Assembly: GCA_030524055.1 (NCBI GenBank)
Contig: JAUNHH010000008.1
Coordinates: 51,615-115,614 of the forward strand
Direction of reading: 5' to 3'
DNA length: 64,000 nt
From: Actinomycetaceae bacterium
GTDB lineage: Bacteria; Actinomycetota; Actinomycetes; Actinomycetales; Actinomycetaceae
A program made the translations under genes and the position numbers. Under the pieces are notes generated by a model that worked only from the letters and a program-made list of their open reading frames with translations, ran no database searches and was not told the origin of the DNA. Position 1 is the first letter of the stretch. Every line of letters begins with the position of its first letter. Shown one piece after another: positions 35,378 to 45,123 of the stretch.

Positions 35378-35436
35378 TTATGCCTCCTTAGGCACATATT
35401 CACCTTAGGCCCGGCCCCGGCTGTGCACCCTGTTGC

Positions 35437-35455
35437 GTTGCGCGCGACGCGCAAC
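35437..35455 (-). terminator. Hairpin in the ruvC-ruvA interval
   Basis: GTTGCGCG and CGCGCAAC flank a 3-base loop. No T run follows, so attenuation or partial termination is possible. Confidence 0.45.
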
Positions 35456-35479
35456 ATCTGCAGACCACAGCGCCAGTTG

Positions 35480-35493
35480 CGAACATCTGTACG
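35480..35493. promoter_or_regulatory. Candidate LexA (SOS) box before ruvA
   Basis: CGAACATCTGTACG, with flanks GCGAACATCTGTACGA, matches 10 of 12 fixed positions of the actinobacterial consensus TCGAAC-N4-GTTCGA. It lies 103 bases before the ruvA start and just past the ruvC stop. Confidence 0.6.
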
Positions 35494-35500
35494 ATCGATG

Positions 35501-36130
35501 TTAGCGTCCCCGCAGGCGCGGATCTACTGCACCCGTACGGCGTTGCGCGGCCTGAGCTTGAGCCCACGCCTTTTGAGCAGGTGTCATCTCTCCGCGGGAG
35601 GACACTTTGCCTGAGAGAGTCACATGAATGTGGGAATCTTCGCCTTCACCCAGCAAACCGTTGCCCTTCCACCCGTGACAAATAGCAATCGCTAAAGCGT
35701 CAGCAGCATCGGCGGGGCGCGGCACTTCTGCTAGGCCCAAAATACGGGCCACCATATGCTGAACCTGGGCTTTTTGGGCTTGCCCATTTCCGGTGACAGC
35801 GGATTTTACTTCTGTAGGAGTATGCACTGCCATCGGCAAACCGGCCCGGCCAACGCAGGTCATTGCCGCACCCATGACCTGCATGGTGGTTGTCACTGAT
35901 TGCAGATTCTCGTGGGCGAAAACCCGTTCAATAGCCACCACATCGGGAGAGTATTCAGCAATCAGCTGGTCAATAGCATCAGCAATTGTGCGCAGTCGAA
36001 AATGGGTGGCGACCCCCTGGTCTGACCGGGCAACGCCAACATAAACCAATCGGGCTTTTCGCGACAGGTCAATGTCAACAATTCCCAATCCGCATCGGGT
36101 CAGACCTGGGTCAATACCCATAATTCTCAC
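35501..36130 (-). CDS. ruvC: Holliday junction endonuclease RuvC
   Basis: A 209-residue resolvase. The metal-binding acidic residues are visible in [16 protein letters not shown] (Asp-7), VVAIERVF (Glu), and the C-terminal [13 protein letters not shown] (two Asp). A proline/arginine-rich tail ends the protein. Its ATG overlaps the pdxT stop (ATGA), and 123 bases with a hairpin and SOS-like box separate it from ruvA. Confidence 0.95.
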   Translation of the reverse strand: MRIMGIDPGLTRCGLGIVDIDLSRKARLVYVGVARSDQGVATHFRLRTIADAIDQLIAEYSPDVVAIERVFAHENLQSVTTTMQVMGAAMTCVGRAGLPMAVHTPTEVKSAVTGNGQAQKAQVQHMVARILGLAEVPRPADAADALAIAICHGWKGNGLLGEGEDSHIHVTLSGKVSSRGEMTPAQKAWAQAQAAQRRTGAVDPRLRGR

Positions 36131-36738
36131 AGGGCATCCCCCTGCAGGCGGCCGCAGATATTCTCAATGAAATAGCGGTGAAGGCGGTAATCCTGCCCCA
36201 CTTCAGGGTGGAATGACGTCGCCATAATGTGCCCCTGCCGCACTGCAACAATTGCGCCCTCTTCCCTATTTCCGGCCCGCGCTAAAACCTCAACGCCGCT
36301 GCCTACCGATTCCACCCAGGGGGCGCGAATAAAGACACTATGGAAAGGCTCGCCGTTTAGGCCAGAAATAGTCAGGTCTTCTTCCCAAGAATCGACCTGC
36401 CGCCCAAATGCATTTCGGCGCACAGTCATATCGAGGGCGCCAAAACACACTTGATCATCACGGCCATCCAGAATAGTGCTGGCCACCATAATCATTCCTG
36501 CGCAGGTTCCCCACACGGGCATTCCTGCCTGAATTCGGGCGCGAATAGGATCAAATAAATCAAAGGCGAGAAGGAGCTTTGATATGGCTGTGGATTCCCC
36601 ACCGGGAATAATCAGCGCATCAACGCTGGCCAATTCCCTTTCCCGCCGCACCGAAGTGGCGCGGGCGCCGGATTCTTCCAGCGCCCGCATATGTTCGGCT
36701 ACATCACCCTGAAGGGCAAGTACCCCAATGGTTACCAT
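36127..36738 (-). CDS. pdxT: Pyridoxal 5'-phosphate synthase glutaminase subunit PdxT
   Basis: Supplies ammonia to PdxS for vitamin B6 synthesis. The 203 residues contain [11 protein letters not shown] (about 47), the nucleophile motif GTCAGMI (about 80) and the HPE dyad [10 protein letters not shown] near the end. It overlaps the end of pdxS by seven bases. Confidence 0.95.
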   Translation of the reverse strand: MVTIGVLALQGDVAEHMRALEESGARATSVRRERELASVDALIIPGGESTAISKLLLAFDLFDPIRARIQAGMPVWGTCAGMIMVASTILDGRDDQVCFGALDMTVRRNAFGRQVDSWEEDLTISGLNGEPFHSVFIRAPWVESVGSGVEVLARAGNREEGAIVAVRQGHIMATSFHPEVGQDYRLHRYFIENICGRLQGDAL

Positions 36739-37655
36739 CCGCGTTCCGCCAAACGGTGCGAAACAGGAACATCATCGACATTAATACCCACCATGGCTTC
36801 ACCCAGTCCGCGAGAGACCTCTGCAATCACAGCAGGGTCGTCGTAGAAGGTGGTGGCTTTGACAATGGCGGCAGCGCGCTGGGCCGGGTTACCGGACTTG
36901 AAAATCCCAGAGCCAACGAAAACACCTTCAGCGCCGAGTTGCATCATCATGGCTGCATCGGCGGGGGTGGCGATTCCACCGGCAGTAAAGAGCACAACAG
37001 GCAAACGACCTTCGCGGGCGACTTCAGCAACGAGTTCATAAGGTGCCTGCAATTCTTTGGCAGCCACATATAACTCATCTTCAGGAAGGGAGGTGAGGCG
37101 GCGGATTTCCTGGCGAATCTTACGCATATGGGTGGTCGCATTAGAGACATCGCCGGTGCCAGCTTCACCTTTAGAGCGAATCATGGCGGCGCCTTCAGTA
37201 ATACGGCGCAGAGCTTCCCCAAGATTTGTGGCGCCACAGACAAAGGGGACTGTAAAGGCCCACTTATCAATATGGTGCTCATAATCGGCTGGGGTCAGCA
37301 CTTCGGATTCGTCAATGTAATCGACGCCAAGTGATTGCAAAACCTGTGCTTCAACGAAGTGGCCAATACGCGCCTTGGCCATCACAGGAATCGAAACGGC
37401 GTCAATAATGCCCTGAATGAGGTCAGGGTCAGACATACGGGCAACGCCGCCTTGGGCGCGAATATCAGCGGGTACGCGCTCAAGGGCCATTACTGCCACG
37501 GCGCCCGCATCTTCAGCGATTTTTGCCTGTTCTGCGGTGACAACGTCCATAATGACGCCGCCTTTAAGCATATGAGCCATTCCGCGTTTGACGCGATCGG
37601 TACCGACCTCGCGCTCAGGGGTAGCGGGGGCTTGTGGGGTGGTATCGGTGCTCAC
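36732..37655 (-). CDS. pdxS: Pyridoxal 5'-phosphate synthase subunit PdxS
   Basis: Builds pyridoxal phosphate from ribose 5-phosphate, glyceraldehyde 3-phosphate and ammonia. The 307-residue TIM barrel shows [20 protein letters not shown] (33-52), [31 protein letters not shown] and [20 protein letters not shown] at 37655 follows the yebC stop by two bases (TAAAAGTG), so the genes are coupled. Confidence 0.97.
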   Translation of the reverse strand: MSTDTTPQAPATPEREVGTDRVKRGMAHMLKGGVIMDVVTAEQAKIAEDAGAVAVMALERVPADIRAQGGVARMSDPDLIQGIIDAVSIPVMAKARIGHFVEAQVLQSLGVDYIDESEVLTPADYEHHIDKWAFTVPFVCGATNLGEALRRITEGAAMIRSKGEAGTGDVSNATTHMRKIRQEIRRLTSLPEDELYVAAKELQAPYELVAEVAREGRLPVVLFTAGGIATPADAAMMMQLGAEGVFVGSGIFKSGNPAQRAAAIVKATTFYDDPAVIAEVSRGLGEAMVGINVDDVPVSHRLAERGW

Positions 37656-37657
37656 TT

Positions 37658-38419
37658 TTAGTCTTCTTCCTCAAGTGCGGCGCGGACCTCGTCAGAGGTG
37701 GTCATATTGTGGAAGACGTTTTGAACGTCGTCGGAGTCGTCGAGAGCGTCAATGAGTTTATTGACCTTCTTCACGCCCTCAAGGTCAAGTTCAACATCGG
37801 TTGAAGCCACGAATTGGACTTCAGCAGAGTTGTAGTCGATGCCAGCTTCCTGCAGCGCAGTGCGCACGGCCACCACATCGCTCGGTTCACATTCAATAAT
37901 GAAGCCCTCGCCAATGTCTTCGACTTCTTCGGCACCAGCATCGAGAACGGCTTCCATAATGGAGTCTTCGTCTACACCATCAGCTGCTGGAACTTCAATA
38001 ATTCCGCGGCGAGAAAAGAGGAAGGCCACCGATCCTGGGTCCGCCATAGAGCCACCTGAACGTGAGAAGGCCAGGCGCACATCGGAGGCAGCGCGGTTGC
38101 GATTGTCAGTCAGACATTCGACGTAGAAAGCGACGCCGCCTGGGCCATAGCCCTCGTACATAATGGTTTCGTAGTTGGCGCCGCCAGCTTCGGCCCCAGA
38201 TCCACGCTTAATGGCGCGTTCAATATTGTCAGCGGGGACCGAGTTTTTCTTCGCCTTTTGGATGGCGTCGAAAAGGGTCGGGTTTCCAGCAGGGTCCCCA
38301 CCACCGGTACGCGCCGCTACCTCAATATTCTTAATGAGGCGCGCAAAAAGCTTGCCGCGCTTGGCGTCGATTGCCGCCTTCTTGTGCTTGGTGGTTGCCC
38401 ACTTTGAGTGTCCCGACAT
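37658..38419 (-). CDS. yebC: YebC/PmpR-family translation/transcription regulator
   Basis: A 253-residue protein with the family start [20 protein letters not shown] and the acidic C-terminus typical of this group. YebC-type proteins help ribosomes with proline stretches, and some act as regulators. AGAGGGAGC is four bases before the ATG. It heads yebC-pdxST-ruvC. Confidence 0.95.
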   Translation of the reverse strand: MSGHSKWATTKHKKAAIDAKRGKLFARLIKNIEVAARTGGGDPAGNPTLFDAIQKAKKNSVPADNIERAIKRGSGAEAGGANYETIMYEGYGPGGVAFYVECLTDNRNRAASDVRLAFSRSGGSMADPGSVAFLFSRRGIIEVPAADGVDEDSIMEAVLDAGAEEVEDIGEGFIIECEPSDVVAVRTALQEAGIDYNSAEVQFVASTDVELDLEGVKKVNKLIDALDDSDDVQNVFHNMTTSDEVRAALEEED

Positions 38420-38545
38420 GAATGCTCCCTCTGCAAGGGGTGGTTTGGTACGGCATTAGTCTACCGCTGAGTCGCCTCAAGCCGAAGGTCAGCATAAATG
38501 TGGACATGTGTGAACCTTGGCAAGTTGGTGGGCACATGGTTATCG

Positions 38546-38581
38546 ACGAGGGCGGGGCACAAGTGGCACCCCTGCCTCGTG
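38546..38581 (-). terminator. Imperfect terminator built from an ACGAGGGCGGGG copy
   Basis: The exact 12-mer at 38546-38557 is followed by CCCCTGCCTCGT at 38570-38581, an imperfect reverse complement (10 of 12 paired). It lies 39 bases after the sixA stop, ending the glnA-glnE-phosphatase unit. Confidence 0.7.
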
Positions 38582-38619
38582 AATGTCACGCCACCAACAC
38601 GTGAAGGTGGCAGTCTCCC

Positions 38620-39120
38620 CTAGTCAGCACTGCGGCGCGGGCAGTGCAAGAATGCCGCCAGGGTGGCAGACCCTTCCGTTAAATGCGACCACTCCCCGTT
38701 AAAACGAAGAATCAGTGCGGTGGCAGTAGGCACACCTCCCCATAAGTCATCGGAGGCGGTGGGGGCGAGAAGATATCCAGCTGAAGAAATAGAGGGCTCA
38801 TGGCCAACCACCATGGCAGTGTCCCCCTCAAATGTGCGAGCTAGGTCAATAATCTCCTCTCCCCCACATAAATACACATTTCGATCAGTCCAGGACTGAT
38901 CAATAGATAATGAGGGAGCGATTTCCTCAAAGGTGCGCCGAGTGCGCTGGGCATCGGAAATCGCCGCCATATCAATATGGGAAATATGCTGGGCAATTTT
39001 CGCCCCTAATTCCTGGGCTTGCCGTATTCCCCCTTTACTTAAATCGCGCCCGTGGTCTCCACTGCCACTATGAGAACGGGCATGGGCATGTCGGATCAGA
39101 ATTAATGTGCGTTCACTCAT
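38620..39120 (-). CDS. SixA-type phosphohistidine phosphatase
   Basis: A 166-residue histidine phosphatase. The catalytic motif RHAHARSHS follows the first strand (LILIRHAHA); HGRDLSKGGIRQAQ and the second histidine in VVGHEPSIS complete it. SixA removes phosphate from phosphohistidine in phosphorelays. ATG 39120 has GGAGG five bases before it and overlaps the upstream stop by eight bases. It is last in the operon with a second phosphatase. Confidence 0.88.
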   Translation of the reverse strand: MSERTLILIRHAHARSHSGSGDHGRDLSKGGIRQAQELGAKIAQHISHIDMAAISDAQRTRRTFEEIAPSLSIDQSWTDRNVYLCGGEEIIDLARTFEGDTAMVVGHEPSISSAGYLLAPTASDDLWGGVPTATALILRFNGEWSHLTEGSATLAAFLHCPRRSAD

Positions 39121-39814
39121 TGTGTCCTCCATTGAGTGAGCTATAAGAGTCAATTGGTTGGTCATTCCATGTCAGCGCTGTTCCCCTGCCCAAAATTTCC
39201 CCAGGCCCGGCAGATTCGAGGATATTGGCGTCAAATTCAATGCGGGTAGTCATTGTGTTATCCATCCGCACGGCGCCCACTAATTCTGCGCTGAGATTAT
39301 GTGCTAACTGCGAGCCAATAAAGCGAATAAAGGCACCATGAACAACCAGTGCGGCGATACCCTCATTCCCGCTCGCATCCTGTGCCTGGTAGAGAAGGTC
39401 GAAGATGTCAGGAAGGGCGCGCGCCAGCACGTCATACCCATTTTCTGCCCCTGGCATGGGGAGATCTTTTTCTCCTGCGCACCAGCGTTCAACAGTGCGG
39501 TGGTAGACAAAACCGTCACTGAGGGAGGTTCCCATTTCAAGGTCGCCAGCACGAATCTCCCGCACTCCCCGTTTAACGTCAACACGGGGAGAAAAACGCT
39601 CAATTAAAGGAGCAGCAGTCATACGGGTGCGCCGCAAAGGCGATATTCCGACAATGTGCGGGGCGGGGCCAATATCATCGAGCCAGCGTCCTGCAAGCGC
39701 CTGCGCCTGCTGTTTACCCAGGGCAGTCAAAGGAACTCCCGGGCATCCGGTATCTAAAGCCCCAGAAATATTTGATGCGGTTTGTCCGTGACGGATAAGA
39801 ACCAGTGTTGTCAC
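39113..39814 (-). CDS. Histidine phosphatase family protein (phosphoglycerate mutase-like)
   Basis: A 233-residue protein of the histidine-phosphatase superfamily: VLIRHGQTASN (about 5-15), then SPLRRTRMTA, RAGDLEMG and the second histidine in VVHGAFIRF. Substrate unknown. Located after glnE with an 18-base gap and directly coupled to sixA. Confidence 0.88.
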   Translation of the reverse strand: MTTLVLIRHGQTASNISGALDTGCPGVPLTALGKQQAQALAGRWLDDIGPAPHIVGISPLRRTRMTAAPLIERFSPRVDVKRGVREIRAGDLEMGTSLSDGFVYHRTVERWCAGEKDLPMPGAENGYDVLARALPDIFDLLYQAQDASGNEGIAALVVHGAFIRFIGSQLAHNLSAELVGAVRMDNTMTTRIEFDANILESAGPGEILGRGTALTWNDQPIDSYSSLNGGHNE

Positions 39815-39832
39815 GTTAAAGCCTTCCCTTAT

Positions 39833-42775
39833 TTACGACCAGAAAAGATCATCCATGACGTCGCGACTGCGCCGCGACGCGCGTAGCCATTCTTCCTCTA
39901 AGAGGCCGTGTCCACCGGGCGGATAGCCCAAAATCCGGGCCAAAGGAATCAATTCCCGGCTTTCCCGTGGCAGAACATCCAATTTGATTCCTGACATTCG
40001 TCCTGAGGTCAAGACATTTCCTGATCGGATACGTGATGCCAGGGACCAGGATTGCTGCAAAATCTGGGCTGCGTCTTCCTCTAAAAGGCCACATTCAACG
40101 GCAGCATTGAGTGCGGCCACTGTTGAGGTGACGCGAAGAGGTTCGTAATCGGCGGCATAGCGCATTTGAAGAAGCTGGATCACCCACTCAACATCCGTAA
40201 ATCCGCCCGGCCCTAATTTCACGTGGCGTAGTGGCTCCATTCCACGTGGAAGGCGTTCCTTTTCCATCCGTGCTTTCAGCAGCCGGATTTCTTTCAGGTC
40301 CGCAGTGGTGACCTCACTATTCCAGCGGATCGGGTTCATTGCCTGGAAAAACTCCTCCACGACCTGCGTGTCGCCAGCTGCTGGGCGGGCGCGAAGGAGT
40401 GCTTGCCGTTCCCACGGTGAGGCCCACCGCTGGTGGTATTCATGGTAGGACTCCACGGTGCGTGACAGGGGCCCGTTTTTGCCTTCAGGTCGCAGCGCCA
40501 TATCCACCGCGACAGGCATCCCTGAGGCGCCACTGGCCAACAGGGCTGTCATCCGATTGACCATTGCTGTCGCCCCGGCAGCCGCTTGGGCTTCGTTGCT
40601 ACCTGGCCCTGGACGGTGAACAATCATCACATCGGCATCCGATGCGTAGGAGCATTCTTCTCCGCCAAGTCTGCCCATAGCAATAATCCCAATATGGGCG
40701 CGTAAATACCCGTGGGCTGTGATTTCTTCACGCTGTGCGATAGCTAGTGCTCCGCCCAAGGCGGCATCCATAGCATGGGCAATTGCTCCGCGGTGCGCTT
40801 CAATTCCAACTAGTGCATCTGCCAAAGCAGCGCGTGTGACTTCCCGGGATCGCACCGAGCGAATCCGGCTGGCAGCCGCCGCCCCGTCGTGGCGACTAAT
40901 TAACGACGCGATTTCCTTTGCTAAACGTGCGGGTGCCGCTTCCTCCAAAAGATCGTCATCATCCAACCATTGGACCGCTTCAGGGTGTTCGCATAAGGCG
41001 TCAGCAAGCCACCGAGAGTTTGGCAATAGGGCACACAGGCGGCTAGCAGCCACCCCCGAATCTCGTAGCAGCGCCAAGTACCAGTGTGATTGCCCGATGC
41101 GTTCAGAGATCGAACGGAATCCCAGTAGTCCTTGGTCCGGATCAGCTCCTTGAGCCAGCCAAGAAATAAAAACGGGGAGAAGGTGTCGTTGAATCGCCGC
41201 ACGTCGTGATGTGCCCGATGTCAACGCGGTAATGTGGTGTAAGGCTCCTTCTGGGTTGAGATAGCCAATAGCAGCTAGACGCGCCTTTGCGGCGTCGCGG
41301 TCGAGGGCGGCTTCGTCAGGGCTCAATCCTGCAATCGCGGCAACAATTGGCCGGTAAAAGAAGTCCTCGTGAAGGGCACGCACCCGGCCTCGTATTCGTG
41401 CAAGTTCCTGCGTGAAATGAGCCGGTGTCGCTGGGTCAAGTCGCAAAGCACGGGCCATTGTGCGTTCTTCATTCTCCCCTTTGGGAGCCAGATGGGTACG
41501 CCGCATCCGGGTCAGTTGTGCGCGATGCTCCACAGCGCGAAGGAAGCAATAGCAGGCAGAAAGCTCACGGGCATCGTCGCGGGACACATAGCCGCCTGCG
41601 CTTAATGCCTCAATCGCCCCTAGGGTGTCGCGATGATGTAGCGACGAATCGGTACGGCCGTGGACAAGCTGAAGTAATTGGACGGTGAATTCGACGTCGC
41701 GTAAACCCCCGCGCCCGAGCTTTAATTCCCTATCAGCCTGGCCGCGGGGAATATTTTCTTCCACACGAATGCGCATAGCTCGCGCATCGTGAACAAATCC
41801 TTCACGCCCAGCCGCATTCCACACATAGGGGGCAGCTGCAGATTCAAAATCCTGGCCAAGATCACGATTTCCTGCAGCAAAACGTGCTTTCAACAGGGCT
41901 TGGAATTCCCAGGTTTGCGCCCACTTTTCCCAATAGGCGCGGTAAGACGCCAGAGTACGGACAAGTGCGCCATTACGTCCTTCAGGACGCAAATTCGCAT
42001 CCACTGTCCATAATGGTGGTTCATTTCCTGGGCCCGAACACATGGCTGCTGTCATTACTGCCAGACGCGTTCCCATTTCAATAATGTCACGTTCTGTAGT
42101 GGACTGGTCGCCGTTTTGCTCGCTATTGTCATCGACAACATAAAGGACATCGACATCGGAAATATAGTTGAGTTCCCGCGCCCCTGTTTTTCCCATCGCA
42201 ATAATGGCCAGACGAATATGCCCATCGGGGTCAATATCGCGGCGGGCAATCGCCAATCCCGCTTCTAATGCAGCATCGGCGAGATCTGCTAAAAGAGCAG
42301 CGGTAGGGCGCACATTATCCAATGGCTGAGGATTTGCGAGGTCGGTGGCCGCAATTCCAATGAGGATTCGTCGATAGGCCCGCCGAATATCATCTGCAGT
42401 CGCATTAGGAGCAGCCACAGGAATAGGGGCATCGGGACGCGTACCAATTGCCTCTAAAAGGGTCTGGCGTGCATTCGGAGTGGCTTCCCACAGGGCTGAG
42501 AATTGCTGGGGGTTGGCAATAATATAGTCCCCAAGAAATTGGGAGCCCCCGAAAAGTGCAACCACGCGCAGACGCCGTTCCTCCCCTGTTGCCTGTGCCA
42601 ATAGGGTGGGGTGGGAGTGGTGAAGGCGGGCAAGTTGCGCGGCACACAGATCAGGATCAGCACAATGGGCCAGCAGGTGGGCCCAAATAGCGGCTCCCCC
42701 AGGTAGCGTTTCTATATCCTCATTGGCGAGGGCGGGGTTTATACATCCATAGCTGCGCAAGTCAAGTGACGCCAC
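39833..42775 (-). CDS. glnE: Glutamine synthetase adenylyltransferase/deadenylase
   Basis: A 980-residue bifunctional enzyme that adds and removes AMP on glutamine synthetase. Each half has a nucleotidyltransferase: GKTGARELNYISDVDVLYV (about residue 205) and GRLGGEECSYASDADVMIV (about 690), separated by helical regions with GGLRDVEFTVQLLQL and GGFTDVEWVIQLLQM. GTG at 42775 lies five bases after glnA. The adjacent glutamine synthetase seems to lack the adenylylation tyrosine, so the substrate is probably encoded elsewhere. A repeat variant near the start is read as NPALAN. Confidence 0.95.
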   Translation of the reverse strand: MASLDLRSYGCINPALANEDIETLPGGAAIWAHLLAHCADPDLCAAQLARLHHSHPTLLAQATGEERRLRVVALFGGSQFLGDYIIANPQQFSALWEATPNARQTLLEAIGTRPDAPIPVAAPNATADDIRRAYRRILIGIAATDLANPQPLDNVRPTAALLADLADAALEAGLAIARRDIDPDGHIRLAIIAMGKTGARELNYISDVDVLYVVDDNSEQNGDQSTTERDIIEMGTRLAVMTAAMCSGPGNEPPLWTVDANLRPEGRNGALVRTLASYRAYWEKWAQTWEFQALLKARFAAGNRDLGQDFESAAAPYVWNAAGREGFVHDARAMRIRVEENIPRGQADRELKLGRGGLRDVEFTVQLLQLVHGRTDSSLHHRDTLGAIEALSAGGYVSRDDARELSACYCFLRAVEHRAQLTRMRRTHLAPKGENEERTMARALRLDPATPAHFTQELARIRGRVRALHEDFFYRPIVAAIAGLSPDEAALDRDAAKARLAAIGYLNPEGALHHITALTSGTSRRAAIQRHLLPVFISWLAQGADPDQGLLGFRSISERIGQSHWYLALLRDSGVAASRLCALLPNSRWLADALCEHPEAVQWLDDDDLLEEAAPARLAKEIASLISRHDGAAAASRIRSVRSREVTRAALADALVGIEAHRGAIAHAMDAALGGALAIAQREEITAHGYLRAHIGIIAMGRLGGEECSYASDADVMIVHRPGPGSNEAQAAAGATAMVNRMTALLASGASGMPVAVDMALRPEGKNGPLSRTVESYHEYHQRWASPWERQALLRARPAAGDTQVVEEFFQAMNPIRWNSEVTTADLKEIRLLKARMEKERLPRGMEPLRHVKLGPGGFTDVEWVIQLLQMRYAADYEPLRVTSTVAALNAAVECGLLEEDAAQILQQSWSLASRIRSGNVLTSGRMSGIKLDVLPRESRELIPLARILGYPPGGHGLLEEEWLRASRRSRDVMDDLFWS
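42726..42737 (+). repeat. ACGAGGGCGGGG-family repeat, variant in glnE
   Basis: GCGAGGGCGGGG, read as NPALA near the N-terminus of GlnE (first base changed). Confidence 0.6.
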
Positions 42776-42780
42776 AATAC

Positions 42781-44115
42781 TCAGTGCATCCTAATAAATT
42801 GGGCGATTTCAAAAGGAGTGATTTGGCGGCGATAGGTGCGCCACGCTTGGTCTTTATCGCGCAGAACATGGTGGAACATTTCTTCGCCTAAAGTTCGCGC
42901 CACAAGTTCCGAATTCCGCATTTCTTTTACCGCGTCGGAAAGAGAATGAGGAAGGTGATTAAAGCCCATGATTTGACGTTCGCGTTCTGACAATTCCCAG
43001 ACATTGTCTTCAGCTTCAGGCATAAGTTCAAGACGGCGTTCAATACCATCTAAGCCTGCTTCTAGAAGGACAGCCAATGCCAAATAGGGATTGGCAGCCG
43101 GATCTAAAGCACGATATTCCAACCTGGCAGAGGAACGTTTCGAGGGCTTATACCTGGGAACGCGCACCAGGGCAGACGTATTATTATGCCCCCAGCAAAT
43201 ATAGGAGGGGGCTTCTCCCCCACCCCATAGTCGCTTATAGGAATTCACGTGCTGATTTGTCACTGCACAAATAGCTGCCGCGTGTTCCAATAGTCCGGCA
43301 ATAAAGTGGCGTGCGGTGGCAGATAATTGGTGGGGCCCTGCCGGATCATAGAAGGCATTTTGATCGCCTTCAAAAAGCGAGAAATGCGTATGCATACCTG
43401 AGCCTGGATGTTCCGCAAAAGGCTTAGGCATAAAGGTGGCAACAATATCTTCGCGCAATGCCACTTCTTCAATGAGGACTTTCGCGGTCATAATATTGTC
43501 AGCGGCTGTCACAGGGTCCACCGCTCGCAGGTCAATTTCATTTTGACCTGGCCCGCCCTCGTGATGAGAAAACTCTACGGATATTCCCATATCTTCGAGC
43601 ATCCGTACCGCTTTACGTCGGAAATCATTATCTTCGCCGCGAGCCACATGGTCGAAATACCCCGCATCATCAACGGGAATCAGGCGCTGTGGGGTTACTG
43701 GCTTCGACAGCAAATAGAACTCGATTTCCGGGTGGACCATCGCAGTAAAACCCATATCCCGGGCACGTTCCACGCTGCGTTCTAAAACCGCGCGAGGGTC
43801 AGCACGCGATTGATCACCATCGGGGGTAAAGACGTCGCAAAACATTCGGGCAACAGGTTCAGTAGAGCCTCGCCAGGGAAGCACCTGGAAGGTGGAGGCA
43901 TCGGGGCGCAGAAGCATATCTGACTCATGGACGCGGGTCAGACCTTCAATGGCAGAGCCATCAAAGCCAATGCCTTCGCTAAAGGCTTCCTCAAGTTCAC
44001 CTGGGTCCATTGCCACAGATTTCAGCACGCCAGCAACATCGGTAAACCACAGGCGCACAAAGCGAATTCCTTTTTCGGTGACTTCACGCATGACGTGCTC
44101 TTGTTGGCGGTCCAT
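42781..44115 (-). CDS. glnA: Glutamine synthetase, type I (GlnA2-like)
   Basis: A 444-residue enzyme. FDGSAIEGLTRVHESDMLL (about 48), HHEGGPGQNEIDLR (about 190), KPFAEHPGSGMHTHFSLFE (about 235), NSYKRLWGGGEAPSYICWG (about 300) and RLEYRALDPAANPYLALAVL are all catalytic-core signatures. At the place of the adenylylation tyrosine (NLYDLPPEE in GlnA1), this protein has EDNVWELSERER, with Trp instead of Tyr, as in actinobacterial GlnA2. It may act on other amines or as a second synthetase. A variant repeat encodes HHEGG. Confidence 0.93.
   Translation of the reverse strand: MDRQQEHVMREVTEKGIRFVRLWFTDVAGVLKSVAMDPGELEEAFSEGIGFDGSAIEGLTRVHESDMLLRPDASTFQVLPWRGSTEPVARMFCDVFTPDGDQSRADPRAVLERSVERARDMGFTAMVHPEIEFYLLSKPVTPQRLIPVDDAGYFDHVARGEDNDFRRKAVRMLEDMGISVEFSHHEGGPGQNEIDLRAVDPVTAADNIMTAKVLIEEVALREDIVATFMPKPFAEHPGSGMHTHFSLFEGDQNAFYDPAGPHQLSATARHFIAGLLEHAAAICAVTNQHVNSYKRLWGGGEAPSYICWGHNNTSALVRVPRYKPSKRSSARLEYRALDPAANPYLALAVLLEAGLDGIERRLELMPEAEDNVWELSERERQIMGFNHLPHSLSDAVKEMRNSELVARTLGEEMFHHVLRDKDQAWRTYRRQITPFEIAQFIRMH
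43551..43562 (-). repeat. ACGAGGGCGGGG-family repeat, variant in glnA
   Basis: ACGAGGGCGGGC, last base changed, read as HEGGP. This stretch is conserved in glutamine synthetases generally, so it may be an ordinary codon coincidence. Confidence 0.4.
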
Positions 44116-44162
44116 TGGTGCCCTATCTTTCTGCGCGGAGTTTTAGCACGACCAATATACGG

Positions 44163-44197
44163 CTGGTGCCCCAACCAATGTGAGGTTGGGGCACCAG
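44163..44197 (-). terminator. Terminator of the SPFH/NfeD unit or upstream hairpin before SPFH
   Basis: CTGGTGCCCCAACC pairs perfectly with GGTTGGGGCACCAG (14 bp, 7-base loop), 17 bases beyond the SPFH stop. No T run follows. Confidence 0.75.
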
Positions 44198-44213
44198 ATG
44201 GAAGATGGTGGCT

Positions 44214-45092
44214 TTACTTTTCGGGGTTGAAACCCTTGGCCACGGCATCCAGTGCTGCGGTGAGTTCGGTGGGAACCACCCATACCTTGGAGGCTTCTCC
44301 ACGGGCAATCTGCGGAAGCATCTGCAGGTACTGGTAACTGAGCAATTCCGGAGTGGGACGCCCATTGTGGATGGCGTTAAAGACGGTCTGGATAGCTTCA
44401 GCATCACCGGTTGCGCGGGTAACGGCAGCCTGAGCTTGACCTTCAGCGCGCAGAATCTGCGACTGCTTTTCACCTTCAGCCTGGAGGATCTGCGACTGAC
44501 GCACACCTTCGGCAGTCAAAATGGCAGCACGCTTATCACGCTCAGCACGCAATTGCTGTTCCATGGCCTGTTGAATTGAGGGGGGCGGATCAATCGCCTT
44601 GAGTTCCACGCGGTTCACGCGAATACCCCATCGACCTGTGGTTTCGTCAAGAACACCGCGCAGCTGCTGGTTAATCTGGTCGCGGCTGGTCAGGGTCTGC
44701 TCGAGGTCGAGCGAGCCAATGACATTCCTCAGTGTGGTCACTGTCAGCTGTTCGATGGCCTGGATAAAGTTGGCGATTTCGTAGGTGGCGCGTTGAGGCT
44801 CGGTCACCTGGTAGTAGATCACCGAGTCAATATTGACCTGAACGTTATCGGCGGTAATCACTGGCTGAGGTGGGAAGGACGTCACTTGCTCGCGCAGGTC
44901 AACGCGGCTCGCAATCCGGTCAAAGAAAGGAATAATGACGTGGATGCCAGCTTCCATTGTGGAGTGGTAGCGGCCCAGTCGTTCTACAACGAGGGCGCGT
45001 GACTGTTCAACAATCCGCACCGCACGAAAAATTGTAAATATAGCGAGCAGCGCAATGCTCAGGGCGACAATTCCGCCAATAGTAGGTCCCAT
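44214..45092 (-). CDS. SPFH/Band-7 membrane protein (stomatin-like)
   Basis: A 292-residue protein with one N-terminal membrane segment (IGGIVALSIALLAIFTIF), then the SPFH domain: RALVVERLGRYHSTMEAG (about 34), REQVTSFPPQPVITADNV (about 72) and GRWGIRVNRVELKAIDPP (about 152). A helical region rich in A, E, Q and R ends it. SPFH proteins form membrane-bound rings around partner proteases or channels. It follows an NfeD-type gene, the classic pairing. Confidence 0.93.
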   Translation of the reverse strand: MGPTIGGIVALSIALLAIFTIFRAVRIVEQSRALVVERLGRYHSTMEAGIHVIIPFFDRIASRVDLREQVTSFPPQPVITADNVQVNIDSVIYYQVTEPQRATYEIANFIQAIEQLTVTTLRNVIGSLDLEQTLTSRDQINQQLRGVLDETTGRWGIRVNRVELKAIDPPPSIQQAMEQQLRAERDKRAAILTAEGVRQSQILQAEGEKQSQILRAEGQAQAAVTRATGDAEAIQTVFNAIHNGRPTPELLSYQYLQMLPQIARGEASKVWVVPTELTAALDAVAKGFNPEK

Positions 45093-45123
45093 GACCGTCC
45101 TCTCCTAGGTGGTGTTGGTGTTT

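Noticed and set aside
43551..43562. Treating the glnA copy of the repeat as strong evidence
   Set aside because: The encoded HHEGGPGQNE is conserved in glutamine synthetases in general, so the DNA match may be chance.
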